Origin: an uncultured bacterium
GTDB taxonomy: Bacteria; Gemmatimonadota; Gemmatimonadetes; Longimicrobiales; RSA9
Assembly (NCBI GenBank): GCA_937889645.1
Contig: CALBZE010000097.1
Location: 62,001-126,000, forward strand
Direction of reading: 5' to 3'
Length of the DNA stretch: 64,000 nucleotides
Shown here: piece by piece, positions 38,014 through 46,191 of the stretch
Layout: every line of letters starts with the position of its first letter
Position numbering within the stretch: the first letter of the stretch is position 1
The notes under the pieces: generated by a model
The model's database searches: none
What the model was told of the DNA's origin: nothing
Seen by the model: only the letters and a program-made list of their open reading frames with translations
Translations under genes and position numbers: made by a program

Positions 38014-39146
38014 ACGAGGGGAAGTTGCCGGACGACCGCCGCCGGACGGACCGTCGCTCCGATGACGTCCGCCTGGCCGACTACACGATCCCCGAGCTGC
38101 GCAAAGCGGTCGTAACCGCGGTGGTTCTCGTTGTCATCGCGGCGCTCTTCCTCTACATGATCGCGGACGTGATCGTCGCGGTCATCGCCGGCGTGGTGCT
38201 GGGCGCATTCCTGATCCCGTTCCACACGTGGCTGACGCGGTGGCTGCGGCAGCGCTGGCTCGCGGCGATCGTCGCGATCTCGGTCGTCATCCTGCCGCTC
38301 GTCGTGCTCGTCGCCTACAGCTGGGTCGAGATCGCGGATGCCGCGGCATACTTGGAGGCGAACAGTCGGGAGGTCGCGCGGCGGCTGACAGAGGCGCTGA
38401 GCACGATCCCGTTCCTCCGCGGCCTCGCGGTTGAAGACGACCTGTCGGTGGTGGTCGCGGCCGTCGCCAGCAGGGGAGCGCGGGTCGTGGGCGAGGTGCA
38501 CGAGGCGTTCGGCGTCCTGACGATCTCGGTCGCGGTCTTCCTGGTCACGGTCTTCTACATTCTGACCGACCACGAGCGGGTCGTCGCCTATCTCCGCTCG
38601 AAGGTGCCGGGACGGTACCGGGACCTGGAGCAGGCGATCAGCGGCAACATCAGGGCGGTCGTCTATGGCGCGCTGTACGCGACGTTCCTGACGCAGCTCG
38701 TCAAGTCGGCCGTTGTCTTGACGATGAACCTGGCGTGGGACGTCCCGCTCGCGGTGGTGCTGGCGATCGTGGCTTTCTTCATCGGCTTCTTGCCGATCGT
38801 GGGGTCGTGGGCCATCTACGGCCCGGTCGCTTTGTACCTCGTCGTGTTTCGCGGCGAGGTGGTGGGCGGGCTCGCGATGGCGTCGATCGGGTTCGCGGTC
38901 AACACGATCTTCCTTTCGTTGTACCTGCGCCCCAAGATCGCGGCGGAGAAGTCCCAGGTGCTAAACTTCTACTGGATGTTCGTTGCGCTGGTGACCGGGG
39001 TGTACACGTTCGGGCTGGTGGGCGTGATCATCGGCCCCGTGCTGATCGGGGTGCTGAAGGCGATCTTCGAGACGGTGACCGGCGATGCCGTTCCGGTCTT
39101 CAGGGACGGCGGCGCCGAGATCGCCGGTCGCCGGGCGATCGAGTGA
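38010..39146 (+). CDS. AI-2E family transporter (PerM-like)
   Basis: 378 aa. The GTG at 38010 fits a ribosome site and the family's N-terminus. About eight hydrophobic segments are present, starting AVVTAVVLVVIAALFLYMIA, with the conserved loop GFLPIVGSWAIYGPVALYLV and the C-terminal ALVTGVYTFGLVGVIIGPVL. Members were linked to AI-2 export or ion flux in different species, so the substrate is open. It lies between the mannose-1-P enzyme and a penicillin-acylase-type hydrolase. Confidence 0.88.
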   Translation: MNEGKLPDDRRRTDRRSDDVRLADYTIPELRKAVVTAVVLVVIAALFLYMIADVIVAVIAGVVLGAFLIPFHTWLTRWLRQRWLAAIVAISVVILPLVVLVAYSWVEIADAAAYLEANSREVARRLTEALSTIPFLRGLAVEDDLSVVVAAVASRGARVVGEVHEAFGVLTISVAVFLVTVFYILTDHERVVAYLRSKVPGRYRDLEQAISGNIRAVVYGALYATFLTQLVKSAVVLTMNLAWDVPLAVVLAIVAFFIGFLPIVGSWAIYGPVALYLVVFRGEVVGGLAMASIGFAVNTIFLSLYLRPKIAAEKSQVLNFYWMFVALVTGVYTFGLVGVIIGPVLIGVLKAIFETVTGDAVPVFRDGGAEIAGRRAIE

Positions 39147-39179
39147 ATTCCAGGCGGCAGAGAGGGCGAGAGGTTCTCC

Positions 39180-41543
39180 ATGCGGAAGACGTTGCTGGTG
39201 ATCGGCGTGATCGGGGGCGCTGCGCTCGCGGCCGCGGCAGCGGCCATCATCTATCTACGATCGGGGGTGCCCGACTACGACCGGGACGCCGTCGTCCGCG
39301 GGCTTTCGGCGCCGGTCGAGGTGTGGCGCGACTCGTTGGCCGTGCCCCACATCTGGGCGGAAACGGAGGCCGACCTCTACTTCGCCCAGGGCTACGTCCA
39401 CGCGCAGGATCGGCTGTGGCAGATGGAGATGTTGCGCCGCGTGGCGGAGGGGCGGCTCTCGGAGATCTTCGGCGAGCGCACGCTCGAGAGCGACCGGTTC
39501 CTGCGCACGCTCGGGTTGTGGCGCGCCGTGGATGCGGCTGTGCGAGCGTTGACTCCAGAGGAGCGGCGTCTGCTCGAGGCGTACGCGGCGGGCGTGAACG
39601 CATGGATCGAGTCGGGTCACCCGCTGCCGCCGGAGTTTCGCGTGTTGCGCTTCCGGCCGGAGCCGTGGACGATCCGGCACTCGCTCGCCGTGGAGAAGAT
39701 CATGGCGTGGGACCTCTCTGGGTACGCGCCCGGGGTCGAGATGGCGCGGGCGATCCGCGAGCTGGGCGAGGAGCGGGCGCGGTGGCTCGTCCCGCACTAC
39801 CCGGCGTGGGGCGCGCACATCGTGGAGGGGCCGGTCCCGCCCGAGGTCCCACCGGTCGCGGCCGTCTGGCTGGATCGCGTGAGCGTGACGCGCGCGTCGA
39901 ACGCGTGGGTGATTTCGGGGCGGAAGACCCGGTCGGGGAAACCGATCCTGGCGAACGACATGCACCTCGGCCTGGACGCTCCCGCGATTTGGTACCTCAT
40001 GGCGTTGCATGCGCGGGACGCGGAGGCCGGGCCTCTCGATGTGGTCGGGATGACGATCCCCGGTGCGCCGGGCGTGATGGCCGGGCACAACCGCGCGATC
40101 GCGTGGGGCTTCACGAACGCGTACGTGGACGACGTCGACTTCTTCGTCGAACGTGTCGATCCGGCGGACTCGACTCGGTACCTCACCCCCGGCGGGAGCG
40201 AGCCGTTCGTGGTGATCCACGACACGATCCGGGTGAAGGGTCGCGACCCGGTCCCGCACACGATCCGGCTGACGCGGCACGGCCCCGTCATCACACCGGT
40301 CGACGCTCGCGCGGGCGGCGAGCTGATCGCGGTCCAGTGGGCCGCACACGGCGAGTCGCGGACCTGGCGCGCGCTCCGGCGATTCAACCGCGCAAAAGGC
40401 TGGGACGACTTCGTGGCCGCGGTCGATGCGTTCGACAACCCGCACCAGAACGTGGTTTACGCGGATACTGCGGGCTACATCGGATACTGGATGGGGGGCA
40501 CCGTTCCGTTGCGGGGCTCGGCCGAGATGGGACGGCTGGGGCGTGAGGGCGGCCCGAAGCCGCCGCCGGTCGCGCCGGTCCCGGGGTGGACGGGCGAGTG
40601 GGATTGGGTCGGCACGCTCCCGCTCGAGCGACACCCGCACGTTTTCGATCCGCCGCAGGGCTACGTCGTCACGGCGAACAACCGCCAGGCGACGGGGCCG
40701 CTCGGCGACCTCGTCGGCAACCTCTGGGGCGACCCGTTCCGGGCCATGCGGATCACCGAGATGGTCGCGGGGCCGGGACCGTTCGACGCCGAGTCGGTGC
40801 TCGGACAGCAGCTCGACGTGCGTGACGCGCTGGCGGCGCGCTACGTAGACCGGGCGATCGAGGCGGCGGAGCAGGCCGGTCTGGCGGACGTCGCGACGAC
40901 GTTGAAGGCGTGGGACCTGGAGGCGCGGGGCGACTCGCGGGCGGCGGCGGTCTTCAACGTGTGGCTCGATCGGCTGCGTGCGCTCGCGTCCAGGTCGATC
41001 TGGGGCGGGCGCGACGGCTGGTTCATCTGGGACGCGCTGCACAACGTCCTGGAGCGTCGCGCACTGCCGTGGGTGGACCCGAAGGGCGACAGCGCCTACC
41101 TTGCGCTGGCGACCCGGGCGATGCTGGAAGCCGACTCGATCGTGGCGGGCCGGAGCTGGGGCGAGCTGCACCAGGTGGTGATGGACCATCCGCTGGGCGA
41201 GGTCCGGATCCTAGACCGGATCCTGGGGCTGAACATCGGCCCCGCGCCGCTCGGCGGCTCGCCGACGACGGTGAATGTGGCGCACCGAAGGGTGAACCGG
41301 GGGTATCCCGCGACCGTCTGGGCCGGCGCGAGCCAGCGGCACGTGGTCGACATGGCGGACGTCGACGGGAGCGGCGGGTTCATTCTTCCGACGGGGCAGT
41401 CGGGCGTCCCGACGTCGCCGCACTACCGGGACCACTTCGAGCGCTGGCGGACCGGCGGGTTGTGGCTCGTGCCTCTGGACCGGACGAAGGCGGAGGCGCG
41501 GACGGTGTATCGGATGACGTTGAGACCCGGGGAAGGGGAGTAG
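39180..41543 (+). CDS. Penicillin acylase family hydrolase
   Basis: 787 aa. A signal/anchor segment (LLVIGVIGGAALAAAAAAII) is followed by the alpha-chain (VPHIWAETEADLYFAQGYVH, DRLWQMEMLRR). After the spacer, TRASNAWVISGRKTRSGKP carries the expected autoproteolytic Ser (SNAW), and the beta-chain has GKPILANDMHLGL and GVMAGHNRAIAWGFTN. The family makes Ntn-hydrolases that cut amide bonds (penicillins, acyl-homoserine lactones or N-acyl peptides); substrate is not predictable. It is exported, so it acts in the periplasm or outside. The stop nearly touches the next gene. Confidence 0.92.
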   Translation: MRKTLLVIGVIGGAALAAAAAAIIYLRSGVPDYDRDAVVRGLSAPVEVWRDSLAVPHIWAETEADLYFAQGYVHAQDRLWQMEMLRRVAEGRLSEIFGERTLESDRFLRTLGLWRAVDAAVRALTPEERRLLEAYAAGVNAWIESGHPLPPEFRVLRFRPEPWTIRHSLAVEKIMAWDLSGYAPGVEMARAIRELGEERARWLVPHYPAWGAHIVEGPVPPEVPPVAAVWLDRVSVTRASNAWVISGRKTRSGKPILANDMHLGLDAPAIWYLMALHARDAEAGPLDVVGMTIPGAPGVMAGHNRAIAWGFTNAYVDDVDFFVERVDPADSTRYLTPGGSEPFVVIHDTIRVKGRDPVPHTIRLTRHGPVITPVDARAGGELIAVQWAAHGESRTWRALRRFNRAKGWDDFVAAVDAFDNPHQNVVYADTAGYIGYWMGGTVPLRGSAEMGRLGREGGPKPPPVAPVPGWTGEWDWVGTLPLERHPHVFDPPQGYVVTANNRQATGPLGDLVGNLWGDPFRAMRITEMVAGPGPFDAESVLGQQLDVRDALAARYVDRAIEAAEQAGLADVATTLKAWDLEARGDSRAAAVFNVWLDRLRALASRSIWGGRDGWFIWDALHNVLERRALPWVDPKGDSAYLALATRAMLEADSIVAGRSWGELHQVVMDHPLGEVRILDRILGLNIGPAPLGGSPTTVNVAHRRVNRGYPATVWAGASQRHVVDMADVDGSGGFILPTGQSGVPTSPHYRDHFERWRTGGLWLVPLDRTKAEARTVYRMTLRPGEGE

Positions 41544-41544
41544 A

Positions 41545-42561
41545 GTGCAGGACGTGATCGAGATCGCGGTGATCGGCGCGGGGCCGTGCGGGCTCGGCGT
41601 GGGCGTGGCCGCCGCGCAGGAAGGCGTGCGGTGCGTCATCTTCGACAAGGGTTGCATCACCCGGAGCATCGCCGGCTATCCGACGTACGGCACCTTCTTC
41701 AGCACACCGGAGAAGCTGGAGCTGGGCGGTCTACCCTTCATCACCGTGGGCGAGCGCCCGACGCGGCGCGAGGCGCTCAAGTACTACCGCCGCGTAGTCG
41801 ACCATTTCGGGCTCGACGTGCGGCAGTACGAGGAAGTCGTGGAGGTCGGGCGCGCGCCGGGCGGCGAGTTCGTGCTGAGGACCCGGCGTGCGGACGGCGG
41901 CGCGGGTGAGTACCGGGCGCTGAACGTAGTCGACGCGACGGGCTACTGGGACCACCCGAACCTGCTCGGCGTGCCGGGCGAGGACCTGCCGAAGGTATCG
42001 CATTACTACCACGAGGGGCTGCCGTACTACGGGCAGGACGTCGTGGTGGTGGGCGGCGGGAACTCCGCGGTCGAGGCGGCGCTCGACCTGTTCCGTTCGG
42101 GCGCGCGGGTCACCCTGGTCCATTTCCTCGACACGCTGGACGCGGGCGTCAAGCCGTGGATCCTGCCGGACATCCAGGGGCGCCTCAAGGCGGGCGAGAT
42201 CCACGGACGATTCCGCCATCGCGTGGTCGAGATCCGTCCGGCGAGCGTGCTGCTCCGCTCGGAGGAGGATGGGAGCCTGTTGGAGATAGAGAACGACTTC
42301 GTCTTCGCGATGACCGGCTATACGCCGAACCCGTGGATCCTGCGAGCGCTCGGCGTGACGATCGACGAGGAGACGGGGGTGCCGTCGCACGATCCGGAGA
42401 CGATGCAGACGGACGTGCCCGGCGTCTACCTGGCCGGCGTGGTCGCCGGTGGCAAGCGGCCGAATCAGATCTTCATCGAGACCGGCCGGGAGCACGGCGG
42501 CCGGATCGTGCACTCCGTGCTCCGAGCCCGCTCGTCGGCCGAGGGCGTGCGGGCGAGCTGA
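41545..42561 (+). CDS. ypdA: YpdA family bacillithiol disulfide reductase
   Basis: 338 aa. FAD-dependent NADPH oxidoreductase. It has VIGAGPCGLGVGVAA (FAD), a Cys-containing DKGCITRSIAGYPTYGTFFS stretch, VVVVGGGNSAVEAALDLFRS (NADPH) and a C-terminal GVVAGGKRPNQIFIETGR. In characterised members it reduces bacillithiol disulfide. It starts one base after the previous stop and is probably coupled. No bshA, bshB or bshC lies in this window, so the thiol cofactor is inferred from the family only. Confidence 0.88.
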   Translation: MQDVIEIAVIGAGPCGLGVGVAAAQEGVRCVIFDKGCITRSIAGYPTYGTFFSTPEKLELGGLPFITVGERPTRREALKYYRRVVDHFGLDVRQYEEVVEVGRAPGGEFVLRTRRADGGAGEYRALNVVDATGYWDHPNLLGVPGEDLPKVSHYYHEGLPYYGQDVVVVGGGNSAVEAALDLFRSGARVTLVHFLDTLDAGVKPWILPDIQGRLKAGEIHGRFRHRVVEIRPASVLLRSEEDGSLLEIENDFVFAMTGYTPNPWILRALGVTIDEETGVPSHDPETMQTDVPGVYLAGVVAGGKRPNQIFIETGREHGGRIVHSVLRARSSAEGVRAS

Positions 42562-42598
42562 TCGGCGAGCCGAACGAGCCCCGGCGAGGACGAAAGGG

Positions 42599-43240
42599 AT
42601 GGCCGCGACGCTCTACATCCTCCTCATGCTCGTGGTCGTCACGGCGGTGCACGAGCTCGGCCATCTGGCCGCCGCGTTGTCGCGGCGGACGCAGGTCACG
42701 CGGGTGGTCGTCGGGCGCGGGACGCGCCTTGCCCGGTTGCGGTTCGGCGGGATCGATTTCGAGGTTGGGCTGGTCCCCGTCGGCGGGCGGGTCGAGTTCG
42801 TGATGCCCCGGTCCGGCGTGTCGACCGCCGTCATCGCGCTGGGCGGCGCGGCGGCGAACGTCGCCTTCGGCTTCCTGTTGTTCTGGTGCGCCGCGCTGGC
42901 GTTCGACGTGCCCGCGGTCCGACTCGGCGGCGTCGTCGACTCACCGTTCACGTACGCGGTTTCGGCGACGGCGACGTGGCTCTGGGCGTTCCCGGCGGGC
43001 GCGGTCGCCGCGGTCTTCCACGGCGACCTGTCCGGACTCGCGCTCGCGTCGGGCGCGCTGCGCCGCCTGCTCGCCGTGTCGGGCTTGCCCGCCGCGCTCC
43101 ACTCGCTCGCCGCGCTGTCGGCGATCTGGGCCGCGCTCAACATGCTGCCGATCCCGGGCCTCGGCACCGACGGCTGGAAATTCCTGGTCGCACTGAGGTC
43201 ATCGATCTGGCAGAGTCGGGTCGAAGAGGACCGGGCGTGA
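42599..43240 (+). CDS. Small M50-family membrane metalloprotease
   Basis: 213 aa. The ATG at 42599 follows AAAGG. The zinc motif HELGH lies in the first membrane segment (MLVVVTAVHELGHLAAALS). The third ligand is in LNMLPIPGLGTDGW, where the Asp of the NxxPxxxxDG pattern is present. Only the core site-2-protease fold is present (no PDZ domain). Such proteins cut transmembrane segments, often of anti-sigma factors; no such partner is adjacent. Confidence 0.85.
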   Translation: MAATLYILLMLVVVTAVHELGHLAAALSRRTQVTRVVVGRGTRLARLRFGGIDFEVGLVPVGGRVEFVMPRSGVSTAVIALGGAAANVAFGFLLFWCAALAFDVPAVRLGGVVDSPFTYAVSATATWLWAFPAGAVAAVFHGDLSGLALASGALRRLLAVSGLPAALHSLAALSAIWAALNMLPIPGLGTDGWKFLVALRSSIWQSRVEEDRA

Positions 43241-43313
43241 CCCCCGACGCCGGCGACGGCGCGGCGTCGGGGGGCCGGTCTGGAGTGAAGCCGTGCGGCC
43301 GTCGGGAGTCGTT

Positions 43314-44141
43314 CTACAGATCCCGCTTGCGATACGCAAGGAACGCGAGTGCCACGAAGACCAGCGCATAGACGGCGGCCGCCGTCATCAGGTCGCCGGT
43401 GTCGGTGAACACCGGCCCGGGGCGGCCGGCTTTCTCGGCGGCCTGGACCGCTCGCGCGACGGCTTCCGGGTAGTACTGCGTACTCTCGATCAACGTGAAG
43501 CTCACCCGTGCCGGCAGGAATCGCACGGCCGGCGCCAGCGCGTCCCAACGGCGCAGCAGGGTGACGAGCACGAGCTGCTCGATCACGACGATGTAGAGGA
43601 AGAAGAGCGCGATCGCCGGGCCGGGGCTGCGGACGACGAACGAAACGAGGAACGCAAGGGCACCCATGCCGAGTGCGGCGAGGGTGACCCCCGCGAGCGC
43701 ATGGACGTCGTGCGGGCCGATGAGCGGCGCGTCGGCCGCACGGAGATCGGTGGCGAGCGCGGCCAGCATGCCCCCGACGCCGGCCTGAGCGGCAACGAAC
43801 AGGATCGCGATCACAGGGACGAGGAGCAGCTTGGCGACGAACCATTGCTCCTTCGACATCCCGTCGATCACGTTCTGCCGGGCCGTGCGCCATGTGAACT
43901 CGCTGGTGACGAGCAGGATCAGGACCGAGGCGCCGAAGAGGAGTGCGAGTGGGGCCGGGTCGGTGAGGATCCCCTCCCACGCGCGTGGCAGAGTGAAGCG
44001 CCCGGCGCGCGCGGTCAGCTCGCGCACGAACGGCTCGCCGTACGCGGCGCACATGAGCGCCACGAAGGAGAAGAAGGCCACCAGGAACGCGGGGCGGCGT
44101 CGGATCTTGATCCATTCGTTGCGGACCATGGCACGCATCAT
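43314..44141 (-). CDS. ABC transporter permease subunit
   Basis: 275 aa. The first of two ATGs (44141) overlaps the ATPase stop (ATGA). About six hydrophobic segments are seen, starting with FLVAFFSFVALMCAAYGEP. A large periplasmic loop before the last helix (VYALVFVALAFLAYR) contains QYYPEAVARAVQAAE. This is an ABC-2-type exporter layout without the family's typical C-terminal motifs. With the ATPase next door it forms a complete two-gene exporter; substrate unknown. Confidence 0.85.
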   Translation of the reverse strand: MMRAMVRNEWIKIRRRPAFLVAFFSFVALMCAAYGEPFVRELTARAGRFTLPRAWEGILTDPAPLALLFGASVLILLVTSEFTWRTARQNVIDGMSKEQWFVAKLLLVPVIAILFVAAQAGVGGMLAALATDLRAADAPLIGPHDVHALAGVTLAALGMGALAFLVSFVVRSPGPAIALFFLYIVVIEQLVLVTLLRRWDALAPAVRFLPARVSFTLIESTQYYPEAVARAVQAAEKAGRPGPVFTDTGDLMTAAAVYALVFVALAFLAYRKRDL

Positions 44142-45061
44142 CGGGCACCTCCGGAGATCTGGGTCGCTGCCTCGCGGGTGAGCTCCATGAACGCGTCCTC
44201 GAGCGACCGCTGCCGGGGCGCGAGGTGGGAGAGATAGATGCCGCGCCCGGCGAGGAAAGCATTGAGCCCGGCGGCGTCGCCGTCGGCGAGTTCGACCAGC
44301 ACGGCGTCGCCGTCGCGCGTGGTGCGGACCGCCGCCGGGTAGTCCGAGGCGGCGGCGAGGAGCGTGTCGACGTCGCCGCCGCGGACCTCGAAGGTGGTGT
44401 TCCCGGACGTGATCTCGGAGACGGTGCCGTGGCGGACGATGCGCCCCTTCTGGATGATGGCGACGTGCGAGCACGTGCGCTCGACCTCCCAGAGGAGGTG
44501 GCTGGAGAGGAAGATGGTCTTGCCGCGATCGGCGAGGGAGCCGATGATCTCCCGGATTTCACGCATCCCCTCGGGGTCGAGGCCGTTCGCGGGTTCGTCG
44601 AGGATGATCAGTTCCGGGTCGCCGAGAATCGTGGCTGCGATGGCGAGCCGCTGCTTCATCCCGAGCGAGTAGGTCTGGTACCGGTCCCGAGCGCGGTCCC
44701 TCAGTCGGACGATCTCGAGCGCCTCGTCGATCGCCTTCCGATCGACGCCCTTCACGTTGGCGACGATCCGGAGATTGTCGAGTCCGCTGAGGTAAGGGTA
44801 GAAGTTAGGGGCCTCGAGCGTGGCGCCGATGCGCTGGCGGGCCTGGTGAAGGCCTCGATAGCCCGAGAGGCCGAAGAGGCGGATGCCGCCTGCGGTCGGG
44901 GAGATGATCCCCAGGAGCATCCCGATCGTGGTCGTCTTGCCGCTGCCGTTGGGGCCGAGGAAGCCGAACACCTGCCCTCGGTCGACGGCGAAGGAGATCC
45001 CGTCCACGGCGAGGTGGCGGCCGTAACGTTTGGTCAGGCCCGCGGTTTCGATTACGGTCAT
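44138..45061 (-). CDS. ABC transporter ATP-binding protein
   Basis: 307 aa. Walker A GPNGSGKTTTIG, signature YSLGMKQRLAIA, Walker B LIILDEPANGLDP and H-loop SSHLL are all canonical for ABC-2 exporters. The C-terminal extension (about 220-307) is typical of drug/bacteriocin exporter ATPases. No clear Shine-Dalgarno site precedes the ATG at 45061. It is divergent from the deaminase gene across the 7-bp repeat region. Confidence 0.92.
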   Translation of the reverse strand: MTVIETAGLTKRYGRHLAVDGISFAVDRGQVFGFLGPNGSGKTTTIGMLLGIISPTAGGIRLFGLSGYRGLHQARQRIGATLEAPNFYPYLSGLDNLRIVANVKGVDRKAIDEALEIVRLRDRARDRYQTYSLGMKQRLAIAATILGDPELIILDEPANGLDPEGMREIREIIGSLADRGKTIFLSSHLLWEVERTCSHVAIIQKGRIVRHGTVSEITSGNTTFEVRGGDVDTLLAAASDYPAAVRTTRDGDAVLVELADGDAAGLNAFLAGRGIYLSHLAPRQRSLEDAFMELTREAATQISGGAR

Positions 45062-45149
45062 TGTTGGATGGGTTGGTGGTGGCACTGGCCGGCAGGGCCG
45101 GCGGTTATTGGGGTATGACGTTGGGGGAGAGTGGTGGGTTTCAGGGGGA

Positions 45150-45280
45150 GGGCTCGGGGCTTGGGGCTTGGGGGGCCGGGGTGCCCGGTGTGCCGAGGGG
45201 CGGGGTGAGCATGCCCGGCACCCCCCTGAGCCCTGAGCCCCGAGCCCTGCGCCCTGATCCCCGAGCCCTGAGCCCCGGGG
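45150..45280. repeat. 7-bp tandem repeats and a G-run array forming a large inverted repeat
   Basis: At 45156-45181 four G-runs of at least four occur (GGGGCTTGGGGCTT then GGGGGGCCGGGG), a strong G-quadruplex pattern. At 45226-45274 seven tandem 7-base units follow (CTGAGCC twice, CCGAGCC, CTGCGCC, CTGATCC, CCGAGCC, CTGAGCC), then CCGGGG. The two halves are mutually complementary in register (GGGGCTC against GAGCCCC), so the region can fold into a long imperfect stem. It lies between the divergent ABC ATPase and deaminase genes and would sit in either gene's leader. Confidence 0.55.
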
Positions 45281-45321
45281 GCGGTGGCAGCGGGGCGGCC
45301 CAACAAACCCGAGGAGACGCA

Positions 45322-45882
45322 ATGGAGACCAGAGAGCGAGCACGGCCGGATCGGATGGAATATTACATGGGGATCGCGATGGCGGTCCGGCGCCGTGCGA
45401 ACTGCATGGGGAGCCGGGTCGGCTCGATCCTCGTGCTGAACGACCGGATCATCTCGACGGGTTACAACGGGACGCCGCAGGGGATGCCGAACTGCGACGA
45501 AGGTGGGTGCGAGCGGTGCGCGCACCGGGAGAGGTACCCGTCGTCGCAGGGCTATGACCTGTGCATCTGCGTGCACGCGGAGCAGAACGCGCTGCTGAGC
45601 GCGGCGCGGTTCGGGATCCCTATCGAGGGGTCGGTGCTGTATACGACGATGCGCCCGTGCTTCGGCTGTGCGAAGGAGCTGCTCCAGGCGCGCGTGCACG
45701 CCGTCTATTACCTGCACGACTGGCGGCATCCGAACGAGGAGATGTGGCGCCAGTACGAGATGCTGGAGCGTCGTTTCCCGGGCGGCGCGCACCAGATCCG
45801 GCTCCCGGATCCGGATGCCGAGTGGGCCGTCTCGTCGCTGCGGGCCGCCGTGGACACGGGGCACGGCGTGCACGCGGGGTGA
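45322..45882 (+). CDS. Deoxycytidylate deaminase
   Basis: 186 aa. The ATG at 45322 follows GAGGAGACGC. Zinc motifs HAEQNALLSAARFG and PCFGCAKELLQA carry the catalytic His/Glu and two Cys; CERCAHRERYP is the insert common in ComEB/dCMP-deaminase relatives. The reaction is dCMP to dUMP, feeding dTMP synthesis. A long in-frame extension upstream through the repeats is a read-through frame, not part of the protein. Confidence 0.9.
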   Translation: METRERARPDRMEYYMGIAMAVRRRANCMGSRVGSILVLNDRIISTGYNGTPQGMPNCDEGGCERCAHRERYPSSQGYDLCICVHAEQNALLSAARFGIPIEGSVLYTTMRPCFGCAKELLQARVHAVYYLHDWRHPNEEMWRQYEMLERRFPGGAHQIRLPDPDAEWAVSSLRAAVDTGHGVHAG

Positions 45883-46191
45883 GGGACGGCTCCACGTCGT
45901 TTACTCATCCGTCGTTACCCACCGATCGCACCGGCGTCGCCGCAACAGTGTGGCGTCGGCGCAACGTCGCAGCGCGGCGGGCTGGCATGGTCCGGCCGCC
46001 GCATCCGGCCTTTGGAACAGGCACGATCCCTTGAAGAATCCGGCACGCGGCCGCGGGCTCCGCGGCGGCTGAATCGTCGCCGGGGCGTGGTCCCCTCCTT
46101 GCCCGCCTGACGGCGGCGAGAATGCACGCGGGGCAGGAGTGAGCGCCGTCAGGACCAGGGGCGCCGCCCGTGTGCGAGGGAGTCCCGAGCG
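45883..46191 (+). promoter_or_regulatory. 309-base leader of the polysaccharide operon
   Basis: No gene and no clear sigma70 promoter are seen. It holds a stable hairpin, GCCGCGG/CCGCGGC (46050-46066), and a 10-base inverted repeat, CCTGACGGCG (46106-46115) with CGCCGTCAGG (46144-46153). Both lie upstream of the GTG at 46192, so they may affect expression of the Wzz-kinase gene. Confidence 0.35.

Noticed and set aside
45226..45274. CRISPR-like repeat array
   Set aside because: The 7-base units are tandem with no spacers, far shorter than CRISPR repeats, and there are no cas genes nearby.
45061..45321. N-terminal extension of the deaminase through the repeats
   Set aside because: The frame is open, but it encodes Gly/Pro/Arg-rich low-complexity sequence, and a strong ribosome site lies just before the ATG at 45322.
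45981..46040. Sigma54-type promoter before the polysaccharide operon
   Set aside because: TGGCATG- and GGCACG-like stretches exist, but the -12 GC is missing at the right distance in both.
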